Source of the DNA: Dokdonia sp. 4H-3-7-5
Lineage (GTDB): Bacteria > Bacteroidota > Bacteroidia > Flavobacteriales > Flavobacteriaceae
Reading direction: 5' to 3'
Assembly (NCBI RefSeq): GCF_000212355.1
Contig: NC_015496.1
Coordinates: forward strand, 992,001-1,056,000
Length of the DNA stretch: 64,000 nt
The notes beneath the pieces are model-generated. The model did not search any database. It worked only from the letters and a program-made list of their open reading frames with translations, and was not told the origin of the DNA. The first letter of the stretch is position 1, and the number at the start of each line of letters is the position of its first letter. Of the stretch, positions 51,839-60,819 are shown in pieces. The position numbers were made by a program, and so were the translations under genes.

Positions 51839-54541
51839 TTATAAGCTTAGAGATAAACTTACAAAGTAGTTTCTACCTTGTACTCCAAACTGGCCTACTC
51901 GTCTACTATAGGTAAAATTACCGTTGCTCGTATTTGATGAATGCGTGTGCTTATCTGGATACACATTAAAAATATTATTACCCCCTATAGCCGCACTCAC
52001 TCGTGAGTGAAACTGATAATGAATAGAGAAATCTGTAAGAACCTTTGCCGAAAACTTTTGATCTCGGGACTCTATATTTCCTGTAAAGTCATTTACAACC
52101 CAGTTATCGCTATTTCCATCATCTGGGTGAAAATATTCCACAGGTCCAAACAATGTATTATTGAAGTGAATTTTAAACTTATCAATATCATAAAAACTTC
52201 TCCAGCTCAATTTATATGCAGGCTGTCCTTTCTCTAGTCTACCTATTTCTTCTCTACTAATGATGACTTCTTCTGCTTCCTCAAAAGCAATGGGTACCCT
52301 TATATCTCTACCTACAGTCGTACTATTGATATTAAAACCTAAAGAACTTTCTAGATTACCATCACCTACGTTATTCTTATAAACTAATGCTAGATCTACA
52401 CCTTGGGTATTCGTATCTATTGCATTTGTAAAGAACTGAGCTGCTCCAACCCCAAATGGTGCTAAAATGTCTTCATAACCATCAGATATGAGTCCTGAGA
52501 GTACTATTCTGTCTTTTATTGCTATGTAGTAATAGTCAAGTGCAAGCGAAAAATTTGAACTAATCTTACTACTTAAACCTATGCTATAGTGATTTGATAA
52601 TTCTGGACTTAGTCTATCTACATTAAATGCTTGAGCAGTGAGTGCGCTTTCATTATTAAATGTACCTACCTGCAAAATATTACCATCAATAAACTGTGTG
52701 CTTATATTTTGAAAAAACACTTGGTGTAGGGATGGCGCCCTAAACCCTGTAGCAATACCACCTCTCATACTTGTATTGTTAGTTAGCTTATAACGAGAAG
52801 CCACTTTCCAAATCACTTGACTCCCAAAGTCATTATAAAGCTCATTTCTGGCGGCGAGTTGTATGAGCCACTTATCATTAACATTTGCCTCAATATCTAC
52901 GTAAAACGAGCTGTTTGTTCTAAATTTATTTAGTTCATTTTCTGGTTGAATTCCAGGAAAAACTTGTGCTCCTGCTATTCTTGGTTCCTCAAGCCCTTCA
53001 CTATTGGTAAAGACACTACCGCCATTTATATATGACGCTTCTTCTCCTGCACCTATCTGATAATTTTCTACTCTTAACTCTGCTCCGAAAGAGAAATTAA
53101 GACCTGACCTCCAATCAAAAGACTTTGAAAGATCTAAGTTTGATGTATTCTGACTATACAAAAATCCTCCGGCGTAAAAAGTAGTAGGTGACGCAATTCC
53201 TAATGACGCATTGTTAGAATTGTTAATAGTATAATCAAGAGAATTCATCCCTATAGTATGACTAAAATCAATATCCCAATTATGCTTACTTCCTCTCAAA
53301 CCTAATGTAACGGCATCATCTTGAATATCTGTTAAGATTTCTGGAGAAAATCCATTAGGAAATAAATCTGTAATGACACGGTCTTCATCTATAGGAAACC
53401 TATAAAAGCCAGCAGATTTTCCTTCTCTATAATTTCGTCCACCGTGAAGATATACCTGAGCACTGTCTGATACTTTTATTACTCCATTAAAATGAATGGC
53501 TAGATTCTGAGTTTCGGAATTGCCTATTTGCATTACTTGCCTATCTGAATAACCCGTTTGATCAAAGAAATTATTCTGAGCTATAAGTGCATTATCCTCT
53601 TCTTCATTATCTACATAAACACGTCCCGTATAGTTACCCGCTCTATTGGTAGCCTCTCTTTTTCTATATTCACCTGTAATATTTAAAAATCCTTCCTTGC
53701 CTAACTTCATACCAAAATTTGCTCCGGCAAATTGTGTGAGACCATCTCCTTCTTTATTAACTTTTAATAAATTATTTAAAGAAACAGCATTCGTTTGGTT
53801 TTTGAGGATGATGTTGATAACCCCTGCAATAGCATCAGATCCATATTGAGAAGTCGCTCCATCTCTTAGTATCTCAATACGTTCTATAGCACTTATGGGG
53901 ATAGCATTAAAATCTGTACCCACGGCACCTCGACCTATGGTACCATTCACATTGAGCAAAGAACTATTATGTCTTCTTTTTCCATTGATAAGTACAAGAA
54001 CTTGATCTGTACCTAGCCCTCGTAGTGTAGCTGGATCAATATGATCTGTACCATCTGAAATGGTTTGTCTGGTCGAATAAAATGAGGGTGAGAGGTAATG
54101 TAATATTTGGCTCAACTCTATTTGAGAAGAGTTTGTGATTTGTTGTGGCGATATGATATCTACAGAAGCTGTGTTCTGAAATGAGGAAACAGGATCAGAC
54201 CTTGTACCTAGAGAGATAGGCTCATCTACAGAGAAGCCTGTCTCTAATTTAAAATTTACTTTTTGTGTTTCACCAGCTTTTACTACAACTGTTTTATAAA
54301 GTACATTATACATTACAAAACTTGCAGATAATACATACTCTCCTTCATCAACTTGAAAAGAAAATGCTCCATTAATATCTGTCTGGGTGCTCTTATTATA
54401 ACCTTCTATACTAATAGTAGTACCTGGTAATATCCCAAAATTATCTGTAACCACTCCTTCTATCGTAGCTCTAGATTGAGCGAAACTAAGAGAAGATACT
54501 ATGCACGCAATAAATAATGTAATCTTTGATAAAAAAGACAT
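51839..54541 (-). CDS. TonB-dependent receptor in a signalling operon
   Basis: A 900-residue outer-membrane receptor: signal peptide (SFLSKITLFIACIVSSLSFAQ), carboxypeptidase-like domain (25-100), TonB plug (about 105-250: DPATLRGLGTDQVLVLINGKR, YGSDAIAGVINIIL) and a barrel ending in SLSLSL. The substrate cannot be predicted. No SusD-like lipoprotein, sigma factor or anti-sigma factor is adjacent, unlike most regulated receptors. Instead it is sandwiched between two receivers and a YfiR-kinase, with gaps of 14 and 16 bp. It and its operon lie in the longest stretch lacking exact copies of the iterated palindrome. Confidence 0.9.
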   Translation of the reverse strand: MSFLSKITLFIACIVSSLSFAQSRATIEGVVTDNFGILPGTTISIEGYNKSTQTDINGAFSFQVDEGEYVLSASFVMYNVLYKTVVVKAGETQKVNFKLETGFSVDEPISLGTRSDPVSSFQNTASVDIISPQQITNSSQIELSQILHYLSPSFYSTRQTISDGTDHIDPATLRGLGTDQVLVLINGKRRHNSSLLNVNGTIGRGAVGTDFNAIPISAIERIEILRDGATSQYGSDAIAGVINIILKNQTNAVSLNNLLKVNKEGDGLTQFAGANFGMKLGKEGFLNITGEYRKREATNRAGNYTGRVYVDNEEEDNALIAQNNFFDQTGYSDRQVMQIGNSETQNLAIHFNGVIKVSDSAQVYLHGGRNYREGKSAGFYRFPIDEDRVITDLFPNGFSPEILTDIQDDAVTLGLRGSKHNWDIDFSHTIGMNSLDYTINNSNNASLGIASPTTFYAGGFLYSQNTSNLDLSKSFDWRSGLNFSFGAELRVENYQIGAGEEASYINGGSVFTNSEGLEEPRIAGAQVFPGIQPENELNKFRTNSSFYVDIEANVNDKWLIQLAARNELYNDFGSQVIWKVASRYKLTNNTSMRGGIATGFRAPSLHQVFFQNISTQFIDGNILQVGTFNNESALTAQAFNVDRLSPELSNHYSIGLSSKISSNFSLALDYYYIAIKDRIVLSGLISDGYEDILAPFGVGAAQFFTNAIDTNTQGVDLALVYKNNVGDGNLESSLGFNINSTTVGRDIRVPIAFEEAEEVIISREEIGRLEKGQPAYKLSWRSFYDIDKFKIHFNNTLFGPVEYFHPDDGNSDNWVVNDFTGNIESRDQKFSAKVLTDFSIHYQFHSRVSAAIGGNNIFNVYPDKHTHSSNTSNGNFTYSRRVGQFGVQGRNYFVSLSLSL

Positions 54542-54555
54542 TAACTAGGGGTAAT

Positions 54556-54948
54556 TTATGATCTTAACTCTACAGCTAAGGTATTATTGATTATTTCTGT
54601 AAGTACTGTATTAGAAAGCATCTTCTCTCTAACTCCTTTAATGCAATCATAGGAATTCAATCTATCTTGATTCTCCTGTGACGGCATAGTTCCCAAAAGC
54701 ATGATTATTTGACTATTCCTAGCTTTTCTCTGGTGGTATGTATCTAAAAACTCCCACCCATTCATAACAGGCATATTAAGATCCAAAAAGATAATATCAG
54801 GATTAAATTCTGTGTCTAATATCTTTAACGCCTCTTCTCCATTTACAGCTACCAAAATTTCAGAAAAACGCGAGGACCTCTCTAAAATTATTTTATTGAA
54901 GAAAGTTATTGGTTTGCTATCATCTACTATTAAGGCTTTATAAGTCAA
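54556..54948 (-). CDS. Divergent single-domain response regulator
   Basis: A 130-residue receiver. Acidic pocket (LIVDDSKP) and phosphorylation Asp (IIFLDLNMPVMNG, about residue 56) are present. The conserved Ser/Thr after strand 4 appears replaced (IIMLLGTMP, where normal receivers have a hydrophobic run then T/S), and the lysine site reads REKML without the following proline. It may therefore switch abnormally or only bind. It overlaps the upstream receiver gene by 4 bp and precedes the TonB receptor gene by 14 bp. Confidence 0.84.
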   Translation of the reverse strand: MTYKALIVDDSKPITFFNKIILERSSRFSEILVAVNGEEALKILDTEFNPDIIFLDLNMPVMNGWEFLDTYHQRKARNSQIIMLLGTMPSQENQDRLNSYDCIKGVREKMLSNTVLTEIINNTLAVELRS

Positions 54949-55376
54949 ACTAGTGGATTATTTTGAGTACTCGTAGACAATACGTTGTTGTAAACCTTCA
55001 ACACATTATCAAGTATATCAAATGATAGTGGCTTATTTATAAAGTCAATAACCTTATAGTTTTGAATTGTCTTGTTTACATGTTCTGGATTTGAAGAACT
55101 AGAAAGAATGATTACTTTAATATCTTTTCTAAAATCTGGGCACATCTTTTCATATTCGTCTAAGAATTCCCAGCCATTCATTGCAGGCATATTTATGTCT
55201 AAAAAAATAAGATCTGGCTTTGTGGCTTCTCCTAATTCTACTTTAGACAGAAAAGTAAGGCCTTCTTGTCCGCTTTGAACAGTTTTGATATGTTCAAAGG
55301 AGTTGTGCTTAATAACGACGTGTTGATTGAAAAAATTTACGGCTTTATCGTCGTCTATAAGGAGGACTTTCATCAT
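54945..55376 (-). CDS. Single-domain response regulator
   Basis: A 143-residue receiver with intact active site: LLIDDDKA acidic cluster, phospho-acceptor Asp in LIFLDINMPAMNG, Ser in VIILSSSS and Lys-Pro in FINKPLS. It has no output domain. First gene of the receiver-receiver-receptor-kinase operon; its stop overlaps the next gene. It most resembles the receiver encoded with the CHASE3 kinase at 28109-28528. It is likely the direct phosphate acceptor of the YfiR-kinase downstream. Confidence 0.88.
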   Translation of the reverse strand: MMKVLLIDDDKAVNFFNQHVVIKHNSFEHIKTVQSGQEGLTFLSKVELGEATKPDLIFLDINMPAMNGWEFLDEYEKMCPDFRKDIKVIILSSSSNPEHVNKTIQNYKVIDFINKPLSFDILDNVLKVYNNVLSTSTQNNPLV

Positions 55377-55566
55377 GCTATTGCTAGGGGATATTTGAAT
55401 CCCTCACAAATAACAAAAAGTTCGGGACTCATTGTAGCCAATTAGCAAAAAAGAATAAATATTCGACAAAAGCTCGAATTAAAACGACAAATCACTTATT
55501 AAAACACAAATGTTTGAATAAAGTATTAATAAAAGTTAATAACACAAGATTGTATAAGGGTCTTTC

Positions 55567-56403
55567 TTATAAAAGTGCCTTCTCATTTTTTTCATCTATC
55601 CAGTCTTGACCCTTTCGTCGTCTCATGAAATTATCATAATGCCTCATGTAAAAAACGTTATACAATGCCTTTCTAAGGTTAGAAAATTTTCGCGGAAGCG
55701 ATCTCAAACTCATACTAAATCCAGGTGTTTCATACTTCATATAATGCCAGTATCCTTCTGGCATATATAAGGTCTCGCCGTGATTGAGATGGCATATAAA
55801 CCCTTTTGCGTTTTTTAACTTAGGAAATTTAGTATAGTCTGGATCATCAAAGTTAATATCCTCCCTCGTAATTAAAGAATAAGGTACCTTGTAAAGGTTA
55901 GGTGTTTCACTAGGAGGGAACAATACACATTGCTTTCTTCCTTCAAAATGAAAATGCAAAATATTTGCCCAGTCTATATCATGGTGCATAAACACCTTAC
56001 TTCCTTCGCCTCCAAAAAAGAGCATAGGTATCTGCTTGAGTAACCTCAAACCTATTTTAGGAAATTTAAAATCATTTTTAAGAGAAGGTACCTCCTTCAT
56101 GAGGTTATACAAAAAGATGCGATAATTAGTAGGTCCTTTTTTAAGTAGATCTATGTAATCACTCATACTCATAGTAGCATGAGCTTGATTAAAACCTTCA
56201 TCATGCTTTACTGGCCTATCATCATAAAGAGGTACTTCTTTGTCTCCCGCTACTTCTTTGATGTAAGATAGACGCCACTTGTCATAAGCATCCCAGTCAT
56301 CTACAAGATGCTCAATAACGACAGGTTTTTGGGGCTTTACGTAATCTCTTACGAACTCCTTCTTAGTTATAGAATCTACTCTGGGAATGGCTTGTAACTG
56401 CAT
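55567..56403 (-). CDS. JmjC/cupin-like domain protein, probable 2-oxoglutarate oxygenase
   Basis: A 278-residue cupin_8/JmjC-type protein. The N-terminal KPVVIEHLVDDWDAYDKW is typical of FIH-like proteins, and a facial triad HxD...H is visible (MHHDIDWANILHFH and the later GYWHYM), so Fe(II)/2-oxoglutarate hydroxylase activity is likely. The C-terminus is strongly basic. Targets in bacteria include ribosomal proteins or tRNA, but none is indicated here. It is alone between the receiver operon and the bioB terminator. Confidence 0.83.
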   Translation of the reverse strand: MQLQAIPRVDSITKKEFVRDYVKPQKPVVIEHLVDDWDAYDKWRLSYIKEVAGDKEVPLYDDRPVKHDEGFNQAHATMSMSDYIDLLKKGPTNYRIFLYNLMKEVPSLKNDFKFPKIGLRLLKQIPMLFFGGEGSKVFMHHDIDWANILHFHFEGRKQCVLFPPSETPNLYKVPYSLITREDINFDDPDYTKFPKLKNAKGFICHLNHGETLYMPEGYWHYMKYETPGFSMSLRSLPRKFSNLRKALYNVFYMRHYDNFMRRRKGQDWIDEKNEKALL

Positions 56404-56444
56404 GTGTAATAGAATTAATTAACCTCGATATTTAAATACCTAAA

Positions 56445-56474
56445 AGCACTAACTCCCTGATGGGAGTTAGTGCT
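56445..56474 (-). terminator. Terminator of bioB
   Basis: A perfect 13-bp stem (AGCACTAACTCCC and complement) with 4-base loop, then TTTTA on the minus strand, about 50 bp past the bioB stop. Confidence 0.85.
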
Positions 56475-56526
56475 AAGAATGTAACTATAGTATATACCTA
56501 CGATGTTTACAAAATAACAGTTTTCT

Positions 56527-57621
56527 TTATTTCAAAGATTTCCCTGCAAGCTTTGCTTCTTCGTTTCTGTCAATTTTGTGTCCTGGCCTTGACCATTTAG
56601 GTTTCTCTCCTAACGACTCATACTTTGAGTCTACCGCCTCTACAGATGCTGGCTGAGCTTTCTTTACAAATGGTTTTTGAGGTGTAAGACCTAGTAGGTC
56701 AAACATCTTCATATCTTCATTTACATCCGGATTAGGTGTAGTAAGTAATTTATCTCCTGCAAAAATAGAATTTGCTCCTGCAAAGAAGCACATAGCTTGC
56801 CCTTCTCTACTCATCTCAGTTCTACCTGCAGATAGTCTCACTTGTGTTTGTGGCAATACAATTCTCGTAGTTGCTACCATACGTATCATCTCCCAGATTG
56901 AGATAGGATCTATATCTTCCATTGGAGTTCCAGGTACAGCTACAAGTGCATTTATAGGCGTAGATTCTGGCTGCGGATCAAGTTTTGCAAGCGCTACAAG
57001 CATTCCGGCTCTATCCTCTACAGCTTCTCCCATACCTATAATTCCACCAGAACATACCGTAACATTTGTTTTGCGTACGTTTGAGATAGTATCAAGACGA
57101 TCCTCAAAAGCTCTTGTAGAGATTACATCTTTATAGTAATCTTCTGAGGTATCTAAGTTATGATTGTATGCATATAATCCTGCTTCTGCAAGACGTTCTG
57201 CTTGATTCTCGGTTACCATACCTAGCGTACAGCACACTTCCATATCAAGCTTATTAATCGTGCGCACCATTTCTAGCACGTTGTCAAATTCTGGTCCATC
57301 TTTTACATTACGCCACGCTGCACCCATGCATACACGAGAACTTCCAGACGATTTTGCTCTTAACGCCTGTGCTTTCACTTGCTGTACAGACATTAAATCA
57401 TTTCCCTCTATGTCTGTGTGATATCTTGCTGCTTGCGGGCAATACCCACAATCTTCTGGACATCCACCAGTTTTTATAGAAAGTAATGTAGAAACTTGTA
57501 CTGTATTAGGATCGTGATGCTCGCGATGTGTTGTTGCAGCTTCATATAAAAGCGACATCATCGGTTTATTATAAATAGCGAGTATTTCCTCTTTGGTCCA
57601 GTTGTGTCTTATTTCTGTCAT
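56527..57621 (-). CDS. bioB: Biotin synthase
   Basis: A 364-residue radical-SAM enzyme inserting sulfur into dethiobiotin. The cluster motif GGCPEDCGYCPQAARY is near residue 55, followed by GAAWRNVKDGPEF and YNHNLDTSEDYYKD and the conserved Arg in QVRLSAGRTEM. The open frame extends to 57651, but ATG 57621 is chosen because MTEIRHNWTKEE is a normal BioB N-terminus and a TATTTTTA box ends exactly 4 bp before it. A 13-bp perfect stem terminator lies downstream. Part of the biotin cluster, all on this strand. Confidence 0.96.
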   Translation of the reverse strand: MTEIRHNWTKEEILAIYNKPMMSLLYEAATTHREHHDPNTVQVSTLLSIKTGGCPEDCGYCPQAARYHTDIEGNDLMSVQQVKAQALRAKSSGSSRVCMGAAWRNVKDGPEFDNVLEMVRTINKLDMEVCCTLGMVTENQAERLAEAGLYAYNHNLDTSEDYYKDVISTRAFEDRLDTISNVRKTNVTVCSGGIIGMGEAVEDRAGMLVALAKLDPQPESTPINALVAVPGTPMEDIDPISIWEMIRMVATTRIVLPQTQVRLSAGRTEMSREGQAMCFFAGANSIFAGDKLLTTPNPDVNEDMKMFDLLGLTPQKPFVKKAQPASVEAVDSKYESLGEKPKWSRPGHKIDRNEEAKLAGKSLK

Positions 57622-57625
57622 AACG

Positions 57626-57633
57626 TAAAAATA
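57626..57633 (-). promoter_or_regulatory. -7-like box TATTTTTA of bioB
   Basis: Ends 4 bp before ATG 57621; supports this start. Confidence 0.35.
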
Positions 57634-57729
57634 TGAAATAGTCTTAAGCAAGTAAACGGCTATCGCTTGATTTTTTTGAGATTTTAATAACCCTTGCTTG
57701 TGTAATATAAGATATGGTGGTTCTAATTA

Positions 57730-57745
57730 CGCTTTCGCGAAAAAG
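57730..57745. repeat. Iterated palindrome copy 20 (right arm decayed)
   Basis: Intergenic, 14-17 bp after the ketosynthase stop codon; core exact. Confidence 0.9.
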
Positions 57746-57759
57746 TGCACACCATTCGC

Positions 57760-58914
57760 CTAAGCTTTCTCAACAATAATACTTACCGCGTTTCCTCCGA
57801 AACCAACAGCATTCACAAGTATCTTTTTTAGTTCGCTATCCTTAGATTTATCTTTAAGATAAGGCACTCCTATAAAACGTTGTTCTTGTAGCATTTTTAT
57901 AGCAAGCTCTAGGCTTAACAAGCCACTTGCACCAAAAGTGTGTCCTATTTTCCATTTATTAGTAGTAAGCATTGGTACGTCTTCTCCAAAAACTTTCTTT
58001 ATAGCTGCCATCTCAGAGGTATCTCCTTTAATAGTCCCAGGAGCATGCATTACAATAGCATCTATTTCTGATAGATCAATACCATCAAGTGCCATAGCTA
58101 TAGACTTCTGAAAACACTCACCTTCACTTGAAATAGAAACTGCATGTTCTAGCTTTTCTGTAGCATATCCTACACTTGTAATATATGCAAGTGCATTTTT
58201 CTTTTTACCAAGTTCTAGACAGGCCATTGCTGCGCCTTCACCTAGTACCATTGTATTATTTTTCTTAAAAAGATTGAGCGCCATACTAGGGTATGCACTC
58301 GTCCCCTCTTCTGTAGGTGTAAGTTTCATTGCTCTTATTTGAGCAATTGTAAATGGCGTAAGTGCTGCCTCAGAACCTCCTACTAGAAACTTTTTGGCCA
58401 TTCCTGATTGTAACCATGCTACTCCATTTAGTAATGAGTGTAACGCTGTACTACAAGTAATAGAATGAGAGATATCTGGACCGTTAGATTTTAAATCATT
58501 TGCTAGCCATGAAGATATATTACCTAGTGTGGTAGACGGAGATGCTTGGGTAGGTACAATATTACGTTCTTTATACGTCTCAAAAAACTTTTCAAAAAGC
58601 TGTGTTGCTCCTCTTGATGAACCTACATTAATTCCAAAATCACCATCTTTCCATCCTGCTTGCGTTACTGCAATTCTTCCTGCATATATAGCATAAAGAA
58701 CAGATGGATCTATACGTAAATAGTTTTTATCTTCTCGTCGTATAGCTTGGATGGCTTTTTGCCCTTCTGAAGTTAACCTTGCCGTAAACGCTTCTAAATC
58801 TTCTTCCCAAGTAATTTTTGTAGTTGTTTCTTGGTATGCGTTCCACTGCTCTTCAGCATTTGAACCTAATGGAGAGATAGAACCTAGACCGGTAATGGCT
58901 ATGGGAGTTTTCAA
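57760..58914 (-). CDS. Beta-ketoacyl-ACP synthase-like protein in biotin cluster
   Basis: About 384 residues of the KAS I/II (FabB/FabF-like) thiolase fold. The catalytic triad Cys-His-His is present: Cys in SITCSTALHS (about 154), His in VMHAPGTIKGD and His in WKIGHTFGASG. It condenses acyl groups with malonyl-ACP. It is shorter and more divergent than housekeeping FabF. The open frame starts at ATG 58974, but a -7 box TACTTTTG at 58943-58950 would start the mRNA after that ATG, and the fold begins right after a TTG at 58914 (KTPIAITGLGSISPLG); TTG 58914 is chosen. Its place next to bioB suggests a role in making the pimeloyl precursor; this is inference. Confidence 0.8.
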   Translation of the reverse strand: MKTPIAITGLGSISPLGSNAEEQWNAYQETTTKITWEEDLEAFTARLTSEGQKAIQAIRREDKNYLRIDPSVLYAIYAGRIAVTQAGWKDGDFGINVGSSRGATQLFEKFFETYKERNIVPTQASPSTTLGNISSWLANDLKSNGPDISHSITCSTALHSLLNGVAWLQSGMAKKFLVGGSEAALTPFTIAQIRAMKLTPTEEGTSAYPSMALNLFKKNNTMVLGEGAAMACLELGKKKNALAYITSVGYATEKLEHAVSISSEGECFQKSIAMALDGIDLSEIDAIVMHAPGTIKGDTSEMAAIKKVFGEDVPMLTTNKWKIGHTFGASGLLSLELAIKMLQEQRFIGVPYLKDKSKDSELKKILVNAVGFGGNAVSIIVEKA

Positions 58915-58942
58915 AGTATAATTGAATTTTGGTTTGCGTCTA

Positions 58943-58950
58943 CAAAAGTA
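58943..58950 (-). promoter_or_regulatory. -7 box TACTTTTG of ketosynthase gene
   Basis: Exact box downstream of the first ATG (58974) and 28 bp before TTG 58914, which decides the start call. Confidence 0.45.
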
Positions 58951-59047
58951 CAATTTCGCGTAAGCGTACCCCATCTATTTCTAAGTTTTCTTGAAAAGTT
59001 CTGTAACTTTTGCAGCCAAAACGGTACCTATCTAAAAATCAATCACA

Positions 59048-59485
59048 ATGGATAATCAAAACGAACTTATAGAACGCCCTAGCTGGTGGAAACGCAATTG
59101 GAAGTGGGCAGTACCTGTAGGAGGATGCCTTACCGTAATCATTATCGCTGTCGTTTTGATAGTAGGTGGCGCCTTTGCTTTTGCAAATAAAATTAAAACA
59201 GCCTCTGGAAGTGAGGAAGCGCTCATTCAAGTTCAATCCAATCAAGAAGTGATTGCTGTGCTAGGCGAACCTATAGAAAGTGATGGTTTTGGGAGTTTTA
59301 ATATCTCTTTTAATAATGGAGAAAAAAGAACTAATGCCACAACACCCATTAAAGGCCCTAACGGGACTGGCGTGATACATCTTATCACGAGCGGTGAAGA
59401 TGATAAGAAAGTGTACGAAGTTTATAATGTAACTATAGACGGCAGCGACCAGGTAATTGAGCTAGATCCAAAAGCGATAGAGTAG
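59048..59485 (+). CDS. Coa1-family cytochrome oxidase assembly-like membrane protein
   Basis: A 145-residue protein with a charged Trp-rich N-terminus (PSWWKRNWKW), one membrane helix (about 25-47) and a small soluble domain (VIAVLGEPIESDGFGSFNISF, GTGVIHL) resembling the Coa1/Tim21-type cytochrome c oxidase assembly factor family. Bacterial members are of unproven function. It is a plus-strand gene inserted between two biotin genes on the other strand and converges with bioA with only 3 bp between ends. Confidence 0.8.
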   Translation: MDNQNELIERPSWWKRNWKWAVPVGGCLTVIIIAVVLIVGGAFAFANKIKTASGSEEALIQVQSNQEVIAVLGEPIESDGFGSFNISFNNGEKRTNATTPIKGPNGTGVIHLITSGEDDKKVYEVYNVTIDGSDQVIELDPKAIE

Positions 59486-59488
59486 TCT

Positions 59489-60754
59489 TTAAAAATGATC
59501 TAAAGCCTCTTGTATTGCTGTATAAACCTGAGTAAGCTCACTATCTGCTATCACATACGGAGGTAGTACATAAACCGTATTTCCTAGCGGTCTAAGTGCC
59601 ACGCCACGTTTCATAAAAAATTGGTATAGCTCATCTCGTAAATTCCCATAGCGTTCCATTTCTATGTTGAGATCTATGGCTATGATTACACCTTTTGTGC
59701 GTACATCTCGCACTTTAGGGTGTGTTGCTACTTGCTGTGCAAATATTTGATGCGCCTTTTCTATACGCTTTCTACTGTCTGTAATTTCTGAGCTTTGCAA
59801 TACTTCGATCCCTGCAATTGCAGCGGCGCAGCCTACAGGGTGCGCACTAAATGTATGTGCATGAAAAAAACCTTTGTGCACCTCGTCGCTCAAAAAGCTA
59901 TCAAAAACTGCCTGCGTACAACTTGTAATACTTAGCGGAAACATCCCTGCAGTAAGTGCTTTACTCAGGCACATTATATCTGGCTTGTTACCCAACTGGT
60001 CACAAGCAAAAATGGTTCCCGTTTTCCCAAAACCAGTCATGATTTCATCTGCAATGGTGAGCACATTTGCCTCACGACATTGTTTGACTAACGCATCAAG
60101 ACCATTTACAGAGTGAAATTTCATTCCAGCAGCTCCTTGGACTAGTGGCTCAAAAATAAAAGCGGCGCACTTATTTGATGTGAGTATCACATCTAGCTTA
60201 GCCATCACTTCCTCAAGATTATCTTCTTGAGGCGTAGGAATTCTAACAACTTTAAGTAAAAAATCTTCAAAAGGTCCGTTATACGAACTCAATCCCGAGG
60301 CGCTCATCGCCCCAAAGGTATCTCCATGGAAACCGTCTTCAAAAGCGATAAGCGTATCTCTCTTATCTCCTTTATTGTGATACAACTGGATGGCCATTTT
60401 TATAGCTGCCTCAACTGCTGTAGAGCCGTTGTCATTAAAGAAAATCTTCTCTTGATTTTCTGGCAGTATCTCCATTAGTTTTTCGGCAAGGGTGATTGCT
60501 GGAGGATGTGTAAAGCCACTGAACATTACAAAATCCAGCGCCTGCATCTGCTTATGCATTGCCGTTGTAATATGCTCATTGCCGTGACCATACATGGCTG
60601 TATACCATGAGGCAATCCCATCTATATATTCCTTACCCTGCTCATCATACATTACCGCTCCTTTTGCTCTCGTAATTACAACAGGATCCTGCGCAGTCTT
60701 ATGTTGCGTGAGCGGATGCCAGAGATGTTTTTTATCTTTTTCTTGAGTAGTCAC
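59489..60754 (-). CDS. bioA: Adenosylmethionine-8-amino-7-oxononanoate aminotransferase
   Basis: A 421-residue PLP aminotransferase converting 8-amino-7-oxononanoate to 7,8-diaminopelargonate. HLWHPLTQHKT at the N-terminus, GHGNEH, FNDNGSTAVEAAIKMA, ADEIMTGFGKTG and the PLP lysine in LSKALTAGMFPLS are diagnostic for BioA. The start is a GTG codon (60752-60754). bioD lies upstream on the same strand with a 65-bp gap. A TAACTTTA box 16 bp before the start may be an internal promoter. Confidence 0.96.
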   Translation of the reverse strand: MTTQEKDKKHLWHPLTQHKTAQDPVVITRAKGAVMYDEQGKEYIDGIASWYTAMYGHGNEHITTAMHKQMQALDFVMFSGFTHPPAITLAEKLMEILPENQEKIFFNDNGSTAVEAAIKMAIQLYHNKGDKRDTLIAFEDGFHGDTFGAMSASGLSSYNGPFEDFLLKVVRIPTPQEDNLEEVMAKLDVILTSNKCAAFIFEPLVQGAAGMKFHSVNGLDALVKQCREANVLTIADEIMTGFGKTGTIFACDQLGNKPDIMCLSKALTAGMFPLSITSCTQAVFDSFLSDEVHKGFFHAHTFSAHPVGCAAAIAGIEVLQSSEITDSRKRIEKAHQIFAQQVATHPKVRDVRTKGVIIAIDLNIEMERYGNLRDELYQFFMKRGVALRPLGNTVYVLPPYVIADSELTQVYTAIQEALDHF

Positions 60755-60819
60755 AGTAATAATTTTTGCGTAAAGTTAGCTAAGGAGTTGATTATCTAAA
60801 ATCCCTAGTTAATAAAGAT

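Noticed and set aside
55688-55697. TTTCGCGGAA in the JmjC-like gene
   Set aside because: One core mismatch and poor left arm; recorded as degenerate only.
58951-58969. TTTCGCGTAAGCGTAC near the ketosynthase start
   Set aside because: Resembles a decayed palindrome, but core and left arm are mismatched; not counted.
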